A stretch of DNA of 36,461 nt from an uncultured Clostridia bacterium (GTDB lineage Bacteria; Bacillota; Clostridia; TANB77; CAG-508). The stretch lies in NCBI GenBank assembly GCA_947628605.1, contig CANRAM010000007.1:1-36461 (forward strand), in the 5' to 3' direction. Below the pieces are notes generated by a model that was not told the origin of the DNA, made no database searches, and worked only from the letters and a program-made list of their open reading frames with translations. Positions 1 to 13,711 of this stretch are shown one piece after another (position 1 is the stretch's first letter; each line of letters begins with the position of its first letter). The translations under genes and the position numbers were made by a program.

Positions 1-431
1 TTATGTTCTTTTGCCACTGTTACTGTTTCTGTATGGTATTCTGGTACATCTAATATGTTGTAGTTTAGTATGTTTATTAGTATTACGGGTTTTATTTTTT
101 TGTATTTGTCTCCTCTTTTTAGTTGCTCTAATAGTAACATACTTCCATATAATGTTGTTCGTTCTTTTATATCGCGGTTATCTCTTAATTGTAGTTCTAT
201 ATTTACTATTTTTCCACCGTCTATTGTTGCTTTTATATCTAGCCTCCCTGTTTTTCCTTCTTTCATTATTGGTAATACTCCTACTTCTTGTTGTACCTCT
301 GCTTTTGTTATGTTTGTGTTTAATACTGCTTTTAAAAAGCTTATTAAATATTTTTCATTCTCTTTTTTGCCAAAAAACATTTTGAATATTATATCGTTTT
401 TTAGTGTCATTTTTCTTTCTTTTACGTTCAT
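1..431 (-). CDS. Rpn-family (PD-(D/E)XK nuclease / putative transposase-like) protein, 3' part cut by window start
   Basis: Reverse-strand reading MNVKERKMTLKNDIIFKMFFGKKENEKYLISFLKAVLN...GRLDIKATIDGGKIVNIELQLRDNRDIKERTTLYGSMLLLEQL; near-identical to the 35682..36458 copy. Confidence 0.75.
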   Translation of the reverse strand, partial: MNVKERKMTLKNDIIFKMFFGKKENEKYLISFLKAVLNTNITKAEVQQEVGVLPIMKEGKTGRLDIKATIDGGKIVNIELQLRDNRDIKERTTLYGSMLLLEQLKRGDKYKKIKPVILINILNYNILDVPEYHTETVTVAKEH

Positions 432-885
432 TTTTGTTTCCTCCTTTATTGTATCATTTTTTGTTTTTTTATACAACATAAATGACAAACTTTTTTATTT
501 TTTTTGGATTTTGTGCCTGTCTTTTTTTATAGTTATAACAATTAAAATTGATGTTCTACTTTTAGACTGGCTTTTTAGATTTTAATTTTTTATGAATTTT
601 TGATAAAATTAAGTTAGTATAAATTCATTCATAGATTTTTCTTGAATTAATTCAAAAGGTTTTTACGTTTCACCTCCTACTCTTGCTCTTTTTTCTTTTC
701 TGAAATTTTATTTTTTGGATTTTCTTTGATTATAAATATTATGATTTAAATATTTATTGATTCGTTGAAATCTAATTAATAAGCATTTAACTTTTCGAAC
801 TATTCATTTTTCATATTATACTTTAGATTTTCGGATTTGTAAACTATTTATTGCTAATTTTAGCAATTAGAAATATTTTTTATAA

Positions 886-926
886 AATCCCCCACTATAT
901 AAGCATAGTCTATATAGTAGGGGTAT
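886..926. terminator. putative bidirectional Rho-independent terminator
   Basis: CCCCACTATATA...TATATAGTaGGGG stem-loop followed by T-rich tract, downstream of the minus-strand prepilin gene. Confidence 0.5.
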
Positions 927-1027
927 TTTTATCATTTTTCCGTAAGAGCTAACTGAAATGGTAACTGATAAATTTCTTTAACAAGAAACGTATTTATTTT
1001 CTAGTGCTTACATACTAATAAGAAACA

Positions 1028-2187
1028 TTACTTCAAAGAACCTAAATAGATTTCATTGAAGATAGATGTACGGAAACAAACTATTGGTCTATAATAAACA
1101 GTCCAATTCATATAAACTGGGTTTATTGCGCCTTCATCCCTACAAGATAACATACAATATTGATTATGACCACTCGGCGAAGCTAAGTACCATGCTGTAT
1201 CGTCAATCGGTCGGTAAATACCGTTACGTTCTTTCGAAAGACAGTCCGCAGTATATAACCCTAAAGCTCTATCCAGGTATCCATGCTCACCGAAGCTTAA
1301 ATTATCTGTAACTTTTGTGCCACTACTCAAAGTATTATACGACATCCCAAACAACTCTACAGAAGGTCCACCGATTGCGAACAAAGTCCCTCTTATATCA
1401 TTCAATCCGTCTTTTCTATATTTATCCCACTTCGTTGTATCTGTCAAAAACGCCAAGCCTCTTTTATTTTGGGGTATATAATTCACGAAAAAATAATTAT
1501 TCTCTTCCGCAATAGAATTTAATTTTTTTCCTATTTCACTTACCATATCTCCGATTTACATATTCCCCAATACTTGATTCAAGACTCCCCGGAACTAATT
1601 CATCCGATATAATATATGTATAATCATCGTCTTGATAGAACAATCTCCATTTACTTATGCCCCCTGCTGAATAGCCTACCACTTCTTTACCATAATTTTC
1701 TGTATGTATTGCACTTCCTATCATTAGCTTTTCTGGCTTAAATGCACTTTCTACTGTTACATTACAACTTCCACTTTTTCCTGCATATTCTGATGTTTTT
1801 GCTGTTATTACAAATATGAACCCTTCTTTTGTTAATATTTTTGCTTGGGTTACTTCACTTCCATCGCTTGGTATTATATCTGTTATCGCTTGCTCTGCTA
1901 CTATTCCATTTTCTACTATCTTTGCCTTTAGTTTCTCTAAAGTTACTTCTCCCATATTTTCTAGTACTACTTCTCCTCTTGCTAACTCTATATCTTCTAA
2001 GTATTTCGCTATTTTTTGTTGTTTTACTGCTTCGGTTGCTTTATTAAATATTCCGCCATCTCTTAATGTTAAATTAATCGTTACTCCGTGCTAATATTAA
2101 TAATACTATTATTGTAATTACTAGAGAAATTAGTGTTATTCCGCATTGTTTTAAATCATTATTGTCTTTAATTTCTAATATTATCAT
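1028..2187 (-). CDS. Prepilin-like (type IV pilin N-terminal methylation domain) protein, contiguous if two CGG +1 shifts are read
   Basis: MIILEIKDNNDLKQCGITLISLVITIIVLLILA-[CGGA]-VTINLTLRDGGIFNKA...GEYVN-[CGGA]-DMVSEIGKKL. CGG codons at 2086-2088 and 1551-1553. Length minus 2 nt is divisible by 3 (386 codons). Confidence 0.85.
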
Positions 2188-2363
2188 TTTCCGTTTATCC
2201 TCCTCATCTTTTGTTTTTACCGATTTTCTAATATTAAAAATTTTATATTTGGCAAAAACTTATTACAATAACTTACTTTACTTTCTCTAGTAATATATTT
2301 TCATAATTAGTTAACTTTTTATTAGAATATTGGTAAGGATGAAAGAGAAGGCATACTTTAAAA

Positions 2364-2402
2364 CCTCAAGCTTATCCTATATAATAGGAATATAGCTTGA
2401 GG
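2364..2402. terminator. Rho-independent terminator of giant surface protein gene
   Basis: CCTCAAGCTtAtcctatataataggaaTATAGCTTGAGG inverted repeat immediately past the stop at 2438, with T-run. Confidence 0.6.
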
Positions 2403-2437
2403 CTTTATTTCTATAAGTCGTATACAATTAATTTTAT

Positions 2438-5400
2438 TTATTGCTTATCATCTTTGTCTAATACTTTTTTCTTTATTAGATATATTCCTGTTGCTAGTAT
2501 TGTTGTTACTGTTATTGTTAGTACGTAATAGAAATGTTTACTTCCAAATGGTGGAATTACTGTAATAACACCATCTCCCGTATTGCCAGGATTGTTTGGT
2601 TCTATTGGATGACTTGGGTTTCCTCCTGGGTTGCTTGGTTCTATTGGTTTATTTGGATCTTGATATGTACCTGGATAACCACCTGGATTGTTTGGTTCTA
2701 TTTTATTTGGGTCATTTGGGTCTGTTGGCGTTCCTCCTGGATTGTTTGGATTTATTGGTCTGCCTGTGTCATCATCATTGTCACTGTCATCATTATCACT
2801 ATCATCATTATCTCTGTCATCATCATATGAAGGAGGTGGTGGAGGTGGTGTTGGGTCTTCATCATCAATATCGCTAGATAACTCTATTGAAGTATATTGA
2901 CTTGCTCCTGCTGCATCGTGTTCTACTGGGTTAAAGTCTATATCTTGATTTCCTGGTACTGCACCTCTATCGTATCTTCCTATATCATTATCGTACTCAA
3001 CTATCTCTATTAGGTTTGTATACCTTAAGTCATCAGTGTTACTTTCTGGTGACATAACTTTCTTTAGCTTTAACGTTGCTGTTTTCGACTCTCCTGGTTT
3101 TAATGAAGTCTTAAGTGGATTATCAGCTTTTGCTTTTAATATTACCTGTTGTGATGAAAGATCTATCCATTTTACACCAGATGATTTTTTGCTATTATTT
3201 ATTAAACTACTATTTTCATCATTTTGTATTTCATCTACTGTAGGTACTATTTCCCAATATTTACTATTGTCTAAGTCATCTTTATCAAATGTAAAATTGT
3301 TTGAAACATAGTCTAATATATTAATTGCTTGAGTATTTCCAGTATTTTCACTTGTGTTTTCTATAATAAATTCATATGTTACTTCTATTGTAGCATTACT
3401 TATAAGTTCTTCATCTAAGGTTATAGGTATTGTTTCATTATAATTACTATTCCAATCCCATTTATCAGTTCCTTTTTTATTTAGTGTTCCATAATAATTA
3501 CGATAATTACTAAGGTTACCTTTTAGTGTACCAAATGGATTTCCTTGCATCCACTGCAAGTTGTGTAAGTTTGTTTCTCCTCTATTCGTATCAAATAATA
3601 CTGTAGAATTATCCGCTGATATTACTTTTACGTTAGAAACTCTTTGGTCTATAACTAGCTCTTCACGAGGTCTTTCTACTACACCGAAATCTATATTCTC
3701 AATTTTGTATTTATACTCTGTAGGTTCTTGGTTAGAATCATTTTTAAACTTCGTTCCCATCGAATTAGTTTGCTTATATTCTATTTCACATACCATCTTA
3801 GGTGTATATGCAAATCTAAATGTTTCCTTTTCTAGTTCTTCTTTTAAATTTATCCACTTATAAACATCAATATGCTCTGGCTGTATCTTATCATAAACAC
3901 CAAATACTTCTGCTTTATGATTGTTGATGCTAACTCCATATTTTTCTTTAATATATTTTTGTATATCTTTAGTTCTATCTTCATATTCTTTTGCATCAGA
4001 CCATCCTTTATTGGCTTCATCATACCAATAACCCTCATTAAGTTGCATAATCTTCGTTGTGTTATATGAGTTTTCATATGCTGTGTTTAGTAAAAACTCT
4101 TTCAGTACATTATCCGTTGAAACGCTCTCTTTGTAATCACAGTTATTACCATCTCTAAACTTAACTGATTCATAATCTTGTCCATTGTATGAAGTTTTAT
4201 TCCATCCTGTGCCTTCTACTGTATTACCCTTGTATGTATTTCCATCACTAAAGTAGTAGTATCCACTAACTAAGGCTGTTCGATCATCTCCACCGAATGT
4301 ATATCTTAAAATATAATCTCCTGGAACATAAGCTGCAAATCCAAAATGTCCATCTGCATTAGTATAGCTTGTACCTCTTACAAACATAGTACCCTCTCTT
4401 ATTTCAATTAGCTCTACTTTAGCTCCTGCAATACCCTTATCACCTGTAATATTTTTATTATCCCCTTTTCTGTCCTCTCCTGTTTTAATTGTTATTTTAT
4501 TACCATCATTAGTAGTGTCTTCAAATACTAAACCTTCTAATGTCCTTGAAGTTAAGTTTGTTATTTTTAGTTCAGATGAACAAGTGTCATCTTCGTACAT
4601 TTTATTATAAATATTTTCTTTTGTATTCTTGTTTAGCGTTACATCTGAAAATTTATTTACATTTCTTAAATCAAAATTTCCTGCACATGCATCTTTATCT
4701 ATAAGTCCTGAAACTACATTATTTTTTTCTGCATCTTCTATGCTAGCATATGTTTTATATCCATTTATTTCTGCAAAATTTTCTATTACTAATTCACCTG
4801 CTACTGGATTACCTTCAGTATCTTCTGTATATAAGTATTCTTTTAATATATTTCCTGCATCTTTTTCTGTAGTCTCTAACTTAAATGTTAATTCCAGTAC
4901 TCTATCCTGTTTTCCAACTAAAAGTTGTTTTGATGGTTTTAAATATAAGGTTTTATATTTGTCATCATTTTTAAACTCAGATGTTTTTGTTGGATATGCT
5001 ATTCCACCCATCGTATCTTCTCTTCCATAATATAAAGATTCAATTAAATTTTTATCTTGCTCTGGATGTACAGCAACATCTCTTTTTACTCCTATAGTAG
5101 GACTATTTCCCACTTTATTTCCTTTATCATCAACTTGATATATTGTTGCATCTATAAATGTTAAATTTTTGTCGTAGTAATCTACAATTTCAGTTATTTC
5201 TGCAATATTACCTTTTGTACTATCTGCTGTATTTTCAGTTTCTTTAGCAAATTTATACGATTGGTTACTTATATCTATTTTATATTTTAATGTTACTGTT
5301 AAGCGCCTATTTGTTTCTTCTCCAGTTTTTTCTGTAGTTGTTTCATCTAATTCATAACCACTTGGATTTACAAACCCTTCATCTTGACCTTTGGTGTAGT

Positions 5401-8400
5401 CTTTCATATAGTTTGTACCTTCTCCATTAAAGTAATCCTCTTGACGAATATGAAATTCGTTGTAATCTTCTGCTACTGTCCTTGTTAGTGGATAATTGTC
5501 AAAATTCTTTAGAGCAAAAAATTCTTCTCTAGCCTCTTTCTTTAAATCTTCCCAATTTTCTCTCGTTAACGAATATTTCCAATTTAACCCTATCGTCCAA
5601 TCTTTATCACTCATTCCTTCATAAAATTTTCGTCTATTTTCACCATAACTATAGGTTTCTGATTTTCCATTTATATCTACAGAAATTTCATCTAAAGTTT
5701 CCGTTAATGCAAGATCAACATTCGGACGTTTTTTTATTCCACAGTTTACGTGATCTTGAGCATCATAAATTGGTCTAAATATTCTTTGTATACCCCAACT
5801 TTCTTCTCCAAATTTTCTCATTTGTCCAAGATTTGTTGTAAATCTTTCGTAAACAGGATATGATAATGTTGGTGTATTCGCTCCATATTTATCATCATAT
5901 GAATCTTTAACTGATACTTTATTTCTTCTAGTATAACTATATATACGACAATCCGCTGCAAATTGTACTTTTCTCATATTTTCTTCAGTCATACCTCCTG
6001 GCAAACTGCTAGCTACTCTAATACATGCTTCATTTAATAAGTTAGTTCTATTTTGCCATCCAGTATCATTATGTACTTCAACTAATTTTTTAGAAATTTC
6101 TTGAAATATTTCTACTATCTCTTCTTGTCGATAAACTTTATTATATTCACCTATATTAAAGAAATTCATATGAGAGGATGGAATTTTATAATTTCCTGAA
6201 TATGATGCGATTTCTGCAAATCTATTGTTAAAGGTCGTCCTTTGCTGTTGACTGTCTGTTCCATTTTCTTCTTCCCAAGCATTATTTGCTATATTCCAAT
6301 TATCAGAATTATAATGTAAATTTTGACTAGGCTTTGCTGTTGTATTTTCATAAATTTGTCCATTATATGCAAATCTTATGTAATATTTTTTTAGGCAATC
6401 AAGCTCTGTAAAATAATATTCACCACTCCAATTACACAATTTTATATCTTTAAGTTTGCCATCTGGATCACTGTCTGAATATTCATATAGCCAAATATCT
6501 GTTATTCCAAGACCGTCTATATTCTTGTCGCCTCTAACAACAGGATCCATTAATCCATTATTTTGAACATTTCCATAATCATAGTTATCCGAACCTTCCG
6601 GATATTTCTGATTAGTATTATGACCATCAACAAATATTTTTCCTTTAATATGCATTGTTATATCTACAGGTTCACTATATTCATTTAATAAAGTAGTGGT
6701 TTTCCAGTTTATCTCACTATTTATACCTTGAGAAGAAGTAACTCCCTTTTCCCAAGAAGATGTTGTTTCATATTTATTGTTTGGATGCCTATCGTCTTCA
6801 TCTGCAATTGTACAAGTACTTGAATTTTTACAGTACGCAACCATACCTTGTGAATCTCCTCCAGTGAAGAATTCTTGCCACCAATCTCTAGTTTTATAAT
6901 AATTTTCCGATTCTCCAATTTGGCAACATTCCCACCATCCATGAGTTCTTTCTGCTGGTGGCACATCTTCATCTTCTTCATAATGTACCCATTTGTGACC
7001 TTCTCTATACCCATTATATAATGATGCATCTACACTGCAACTTTCCAAATAAGTAATATATATTTTTACTCTTATGGATTTCACTCCATCAACATTAGGT
7101 GAAAAGTTGATGAAAAATCTATCTCCACTTTTTGGTAAATTAACAGTTTTTGTTGCGTGTGTTTCAAACATATGTCCATTAGTATTATATTCTGGAACTT
7201 TATTCATTATTAATTGACCATTATTGATAATCCAAAAGTCACCATATTTTTGTGTATAGTCATTGGTTAATTTACCAATGTATTGTTTTCCTTCTGTATC
7301 AGCATATTCCAAAATTTCTACTCTTTTTATAAAACTATAAACAGTAGTTTGGTTACCAATACCATCGTGGTCTTCTTCTTTTGTGATTCCGGAATAAGTC
7401 GAACCATCTTTTTTACGCAATCTCGAAAGGCAATCCGCAAGTCTATTCAAGGTTAATTTTGCATTATCATATTCTGTTTTATTCATAGAATTTCTTTGTA
7501 ATGTTTTAAATAAGTTTTGTGCATCAGTTCTTGCATCATTAAATAAACTCCATACTTTCTTTTGTGCATCAGTTTCGCATAAACAATCACTTTGTTTAAT
7601 ATCTTTTACCTTTTCTATACCATTTTTTAATTTATCATATACAACCGTGTAATCTTTTTTCTCAGCTATATTAGTTGCAAAATTTCCTTCTGGATATACT
7701 GCCGAAAAACCTCCTATTGTATAATTTTTTGCTTGAAAGTAATCATTCGTAACCAAATCTTTTCTAATAGTTTTACCCGGTTTTGTATCTACTAAAACTT
7801 CTGGCTCCTCATATATAGGTGAACTTTTATCTGTACTATTCTGCACGTCTATTTCAAAGTTATCATCGTGTCCAGCAGTATGAATCATATCATAGAAATC
7901 TCTGAAATATTTAGCTTCCCAATATAAACTTTTTACATCACTATCTTTTCCGTCCATTTCCTACAGAACTTCCTGCCACTGCTTTTGAAACTTCATCGGT
8001 ATACATTAGATTTCTAAATGATCCATAGGCTCCTATATAACCAATATCTTGGTGTGTTTTTAAGTTAAGGGACTGCTGGCTATACACCATACAATATCTA
8101 GTTCCATCCCATTTATAATTAGATTTATAGAAAGTTCCATTGTAATAATATCCAGAATTATAATCAGATGCATCGTGCCCCTCATACCAATAATATGGTT
8201 GTTCTGCATCCCTCTTTGATAGTGTGGCATTATATGATGCATTTGGTTGTCTACATATCATTATATAGTCCAATCCATTATCATTTTGTATGTGTGGAAC
8301 TACTTTTCCACTTTTCTTTGCGTTTGATACATCATCTGAATATATAGTAAAGTCTCCAAGAACATTACTAGATATTAATAAACAACACACAAACACTATA

Positions 8401-8429
8401 ATACTCATTATTATTATCTTATTCTTCAT
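2438..8429 (-). CDS. Giant secreted/surface-anchored protein (about 1996 aa) with SdrD-B-like and DUF11-like repeats, Asp/Pro/Gly-rich wall linker and C-terminal TM-KKK tail
   Basis: Signal peptide MKNKIIIMSIIVFVCCLLISSNVLG preceded by AAAGGAGG; fragments 7941..8468 and 2438..7957 join at CGG 7950-7952 (SSVGNG-[CGGA]-KDSDVKSLYW). Length minus 1 is divisible by 3. Confidence 0.85.
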
Positions 8430-8464
8430 TTTTTCGAAAGTTTGCCTCCTTTCTTTCGTTATCC

Positions 8465-11400
8465 TCATTTATTTTCATTTGTTAAAACTTTTTTCTTGAT
8501 GAAGTAAATTCCTACTCCAAAAATTCCTATACTTAATGATATTAATAAAATATAAATATATATTTGACCTGTTTTTATTCCTATTAGCACATCTGCCGAG
8601 CTAAAATCATCTTCTGCTTGTGCCTCATTTCCTGGTGTAGAATCTACATCTGAAAATCCTGAAGTTGTAGTTGCTTCGTATATTTCTGCTGTATTGTGAA
8701 TTGGACCTGTAGTAGACCCTGTCATTGTTTTTGTTAAAACAAGTGTTAATTCTTTTGTTTCTCCTGGCATTATTACCATACTAGATAAACTTGTGTTATA
8801 TAAATTTCCGTCATTTGATTGATACCAGTCTTTATTTAGGTTAGATGCAAATTTCATATCAGTTGGTAAGTAATCTACTATTTTCTTTGCATATCCTCCT
8901 AATTCACCTTCGTTTGTTATTTTTAGTTTGTATTCTATAATTACATTTGCACCATTTATTGTTTTATCTGGTATATCTAATTTTGCAAATTTTTTATTGC
9001 TTGGTGTGCTTTCTTTTGTACCATTCTTATCTACTAATGTTATTTTTGTTACTTCTTTTTCCAATTTTAAGTCGAACTTTGCATTTTCTATTAATCCTAT
9101 GTTTATATTATTTTTGTTTCCATTTTCTATTTTTAATGTATCTGTTGCTCCAACTTGTTTTAATTCACCATCAACTTCCATTTTTACGTTATTTACATCA
9201 GAATTTATGCTTTCGGCTATACCCTCTTTTTGGTATGTTGTTATGGCATATGTTGTATTATCATATTCAAATACAACAATATAATTTCCTGCACTAACAT
9301 TTGCAAAAGTATATTCCCCTTCGTCTGATAGTTTTTGTTTTTTCTCTTCTCCTGATACACTATCCCTTACCACGTTACCTGTATTAGAGTCTACTAGCAT
9401 AACATTAATTCCAGTAAGTCTTTTTTCATTTTCATCTTCTCCACCATTTCCATTAGAATCTAGCCAAGCATGTCCAGATATATAATAAGTTCCTTCTACT
9501 ATTTGTGATACTGTTGGGTCTTCTGTTTTTCCGCTTTTTACTATTTTATTCGTTATTTCATTTGCGTAAATTTCTTCTTCTAAATCCCTAAATGATACAG
9601 ATACTTTATTAGTTATTTCTTTTTCATTTTCTTCTGCACCTAATTCTTTTACTGTTGCTTTTACATATGCTTTAATCTCTTCACCGGCTTCTAACATAGG
9701 TATCCTTATAAGTGCCTCGCCTGCATAAACGTTAGATTCAATTTCTGTTCCATCACTTAAAACATAACTTGCCCCTTCAAATTTTAGTGCGTCTGGAAGA
9801 TAATCTGTTATTCTAACATCTTCTACTTCTCCAGAACCATCATTTTTTATAGTAATATCGTATGTTACTTCATCCCCTTCTAGTAACGTATTTCGTGCAT
9901 TACTCTCTTGTTTTATTGAAACATGTGGTTTATTTATTTGAAATGCTACTTCATTACTTTCAATTGAAAACGCAGTATTTGATACTTCTTTTACTCCAGA
10001 TATTTTCATTTTGTTTGCAATTTCTTTGTTATAGTTATTTTCATCAAGTTTATCTACTTTAACTTTTATAAAAACGTCCTCAATATCCCCTTCTTCTAAG
10101 TAACTATTTTTAAATGTTACAGTTCTTGTATTTTCATCATATGTTCCTCCCTTTGAGCTTTGTATAAACACTATTCCAACTGGTAGTGTATCTTCTATAA
10201 CTATATTGTATATTGGTTCAGATGCTACGTTTTCATATTCTAATTCATATGTAAATTCTTCGTCTTCTACTTTTGGATACGTTTCTGGAATAGGAGATAT
10301 TGTTAAATTAGTATTTATAGTTCCCCTTATTACTGTTGTTTTTATTTCGCTCGCTTGAAATTTTGCATCTACTCCGCTAACTACTGAATATGCTCCTGCT
10401 GTTATTTCTGCACTTTCGCCACCATTTGCTATGTTCTTAACTTTTACAAGGTAGTACATTTCTACGGTTTCTCCAACACCAATTTCCTCAAAGTTTTCTG
10501 AATGTTCCTTTGCATTTTCATCTAATAAAAATTCTTCCGAATTTTCTTCATCGTAGTACGTATATATTGTTCCTTCTGGAATTGTGCCTGTTACTGTTAC
10601 ATTGTTTAATGCTTCTTTTCCTACGTTTTTTACCTTAACCGTATAACCTAGTAGTTTACCGGCTTGTATACTATTTTGTTCTCCTACATCTGTTTCAATA
10701 CTAACTTCTAACTCTGGGCCTTGCCCTGTTGTAAGTCCTACTTTTGTTGCTACTTGTTTATCTTGTATTGTTCTTTCTTCTGTTACATTATCGAAATATA
10801 CTGTGTAGTTTTCATATGCTTGTTGGTTAAATTTTAGGTTCTCTGGTATATTTACTTTATATCCTAGTGTTATTTTATCTCCCGTATTCATTTCATAGTC
10901 TTTTAAGTTTATTAAATATGTTTTTGTGTTTGCTGTTTTTTCTTTTGTCCAACCATTTCCGTGCATTTTCTAATTCTTTGGTACTTTCTGCATTTTCACT
11001 GTAATATATTTCTACGTTTTTTTCATCTATTCCTGTTGGGCTTAAAAAGCTTTCTAGACTTGCTGTTATGTTGGATTCTAAATTTTCTTTTGTGTCTACG
11101 TCTTTATTTCCTGTGCAAGGTAGTGTTCCTAATATTTGTATGTTTTTTGCACTTGCTTCGTAGTTGTTTATTATGTTCATTGTTACTGTTGCTTGTTTTG
11201 TTCCCTGCCCTACATCTAGTTTTCCTACGCTTTCTTTTCCACTTATAGACATTGCTGTTTCGCCTTTGTTGTTATATCCTGTTATTTCGTTTGTTGTTAC
11301 CATTCCTACTGGGGCTACTGCTTTTACATATGTTTCTATGTAACCTTGTTGTTCTAGTATACTTTTTTCTGGATTTATGCTCGTTTCATATGATGTTGCT

Positions 11401-13711
11401 TTTTCGTTTGTTATGTATGTTTTTATTACGCTTTCTGTTGTTGGTGTTAGGTCTTTTAATTTTATGTTTGCTGTTATGTTTATGTTTGCTCCTTTTGATA
11501 TGTTATCTAGGTTATATTTTGTGTTTTCTCCTTCTAAAGTTATTTCTATACTTATTGTTCCTCTGTCATTTACATAGCTTTTGTAGTCTTTTATTTTTAG
11601 TTCGTCATCGTATAATAGGTTTACATCTTTTAGTTCTATTTGTTCTACAAAGTTTGGTAGTTCTATTTCTATTCTAGGGTTTTTGTATAGGTCGCATGTT
11701 AGGTCGTTTGTTTTTAGTATTGTTTTTATTTGTACATTTTCATTTGCTACTATTGTTGATAGTTCTTGTCTATCTATGCTTGTTTCTATTTTTGTTGCTG
11801 GGTTTATTAGGTTTATTGTTTTTGTTGTTTCTTGTGGTTCTATTGTTAATTTTGTAGTACTTGCTCCTGTTTTTACTGTTTGTTGTAATCTATTTATTGC
11901 TTTTAATGAATTTTCATCGTAGCTTTCTTGTGCTTGTATTGCTTTTTGATGTTTTATTTTTAATGTTCCTTCATTTATTGGTTTGCTTGTTTTTATTGTT
12001 ATTCCTGTTGTTTCGTTTTCATATGTGTATGTATAGAATCCATTTTCATCTTCTTTTGTTTCTTTGTTTATTTCACCTATTTCTTCTCCGTTTTGGTTTA
12101 TTATTTTTATACTTCCTTCTTCTCCTAGTATTTTTGCAAAGTTTTGTTTTGATATGCTTGTTGTTTTATATTGTATTATGTTTCCGAACTGAAAAGTTTT
12201 GTTCATTTTCTGTTTGGAATATATCTATTGGGTTTTCTATACTTATTTCATCTATGTAGTCTGTGTATATTATTTTTGTATTTGTTTCTAGTGTGTATAT
12301 TGTTTGAGACCCTGTTTGTAAATACATACTTCCTTTGCTTAATTCTTCACTTGAGTTTATGCTTGTTTCTATTATTTTTCCTTTTGTTTCGTTTATGTTT
12401 ATATCATAACTTTGAGCTTCTACACTAGGTTCATTTATATTTGTATATGGTATTATGCATACTCCTGTTGTTTGTCTATTTTCTAATTTTTCTGGTTCTT
12501 TGTTTTTATTATTTTCACTATTTGTTTCTTCACTTATATTATTTGTGTTTATTTGATTTTGCATTGTTTCACTTACGTTTGTAGTTACTTCTCCGTTTAT
12601 CCAATTGTTATATTCTTGTTCTTCTTGGCTTATTGTATTTTCTATTGTATTTGTTGTATTGGTTGTTACTGTATTTTGTGTTGTATTATTTAAGTTTTGT
12701 GTGCTTTGTTTGTTATTATTTTCTTGTTGTTGTTCATTTACTTTTTCTTCTTCTGTTCCATTTACGTATTTATATGTTATTTTATATTCGTCTTTTCCTT
12801 GTTTGTTCCATTCTACACAGTTATCTTCTCCGTACTTCGTTTTTTTGTATTATTGTTATAATTCCTTTTTCTTTATCTAATGTCCAACTGCTTTTTTCAA
12901 ATACGTCTTCTTGTTTATTATTTGTTGCTAGTGTATTTCCAACTATTTTTACATCTTTTAATACTTTTCCTTTTATTATTGGCACTTGTATTTTTACTAA
13001 TGTTAGTTTTATTGGGGCTACATTGTTTTCTAGTCCTGTTTGTACCTTTGTTTGAAGTATTATTCCTTCTTCTTCTTCGTTTTTATATGGTATACAACTT
13101 TCGGTTTCTTGGAATATTTCTACTTTTGCTTCTGCTGTCCATTTATTTTTTATTTGTATTGTTTTATCTAATTCTTTTTCTTTTCCTTGGTTATTTACAT
13201 ATGTTCCTATTAGTTGTATTTCATTTATCTTTTCAATATTTGATATATCATATTTATCATCTTTTATACTATCTACTTTTACTTTAAATGTTGAATTCGT
13301 TCCTGTGTTTAATTGTTTTAGTATAATTTGATTATTATCTTTATCTATTGTTTCTACTAGTTCTGGAGGTGTTTGATTGTCTTGTAATTTGATATTTGCT
13401 TTTGTATTATTTTCACCTTTTATTTGTATTTTTGCATTTTTTATGTATCCTTTTTTTACATTCGTATAAAGGCATAATTCTAAATCGGAATTGTTTAATT
13501 CCTTTTCTATTTCGTGCGTTTTTTGATTATTGTTCATATAAAATGCATCAAATTCTATGTTTCCACTATTCGTTTGAACATCTTGTGTTTCTAAATTACC
13601 TTCTGCAATCGCATATGTTTTTGATGTTAATCCAATACTAAAAAAGTTTGTAAATACAATTGTAGATGCAATAGCTAGCGATAACGCTTTACTTATTTTC
13701 TTTTGTTTCAT
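8465..13711 (-). CDS. Giant surface protein (about 1747 aa) with DUF11-like isopeptide/adhesin repeats, SdrD-B-like domain and C-terminal TM-KKK tail
   Basis: Four ORF fragments (13711, 12564, 12206, 10966 starts) join at CGG 12830-12832, 12184-12186 and 10959-10961; signal peptide MKQKKISKALSLAIASTIVFTNFFSIGLTSKTYA; SGHAWLDSNGNGGEDENEKRLTGINVMLVD motif. Confidence 0.85.

Noticed and set aside
70-585. Plus-strand ORF 70..585
   Set aside because: Antisense to the Rpn-family gene reading leftwards from 431.
11252-11677. Plus-strand Leu/Phe-rich ORFs over minus-strand genes (e.g. 11252..11677, 12633..13055, 27464..28009)
   Set aside because: Low-complexity antisense translations of AT-rich coding sequence, without RBS or recognisable domains.
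10893-12564. Gene-specific regulatory programmed frameshift (prfB- or dnaX-like)
   Set aside because: Sites occur in unrelated genes, up to five per gene, with no common slippery P-site or upstream SD-like element, so a codon-level rule fits better.
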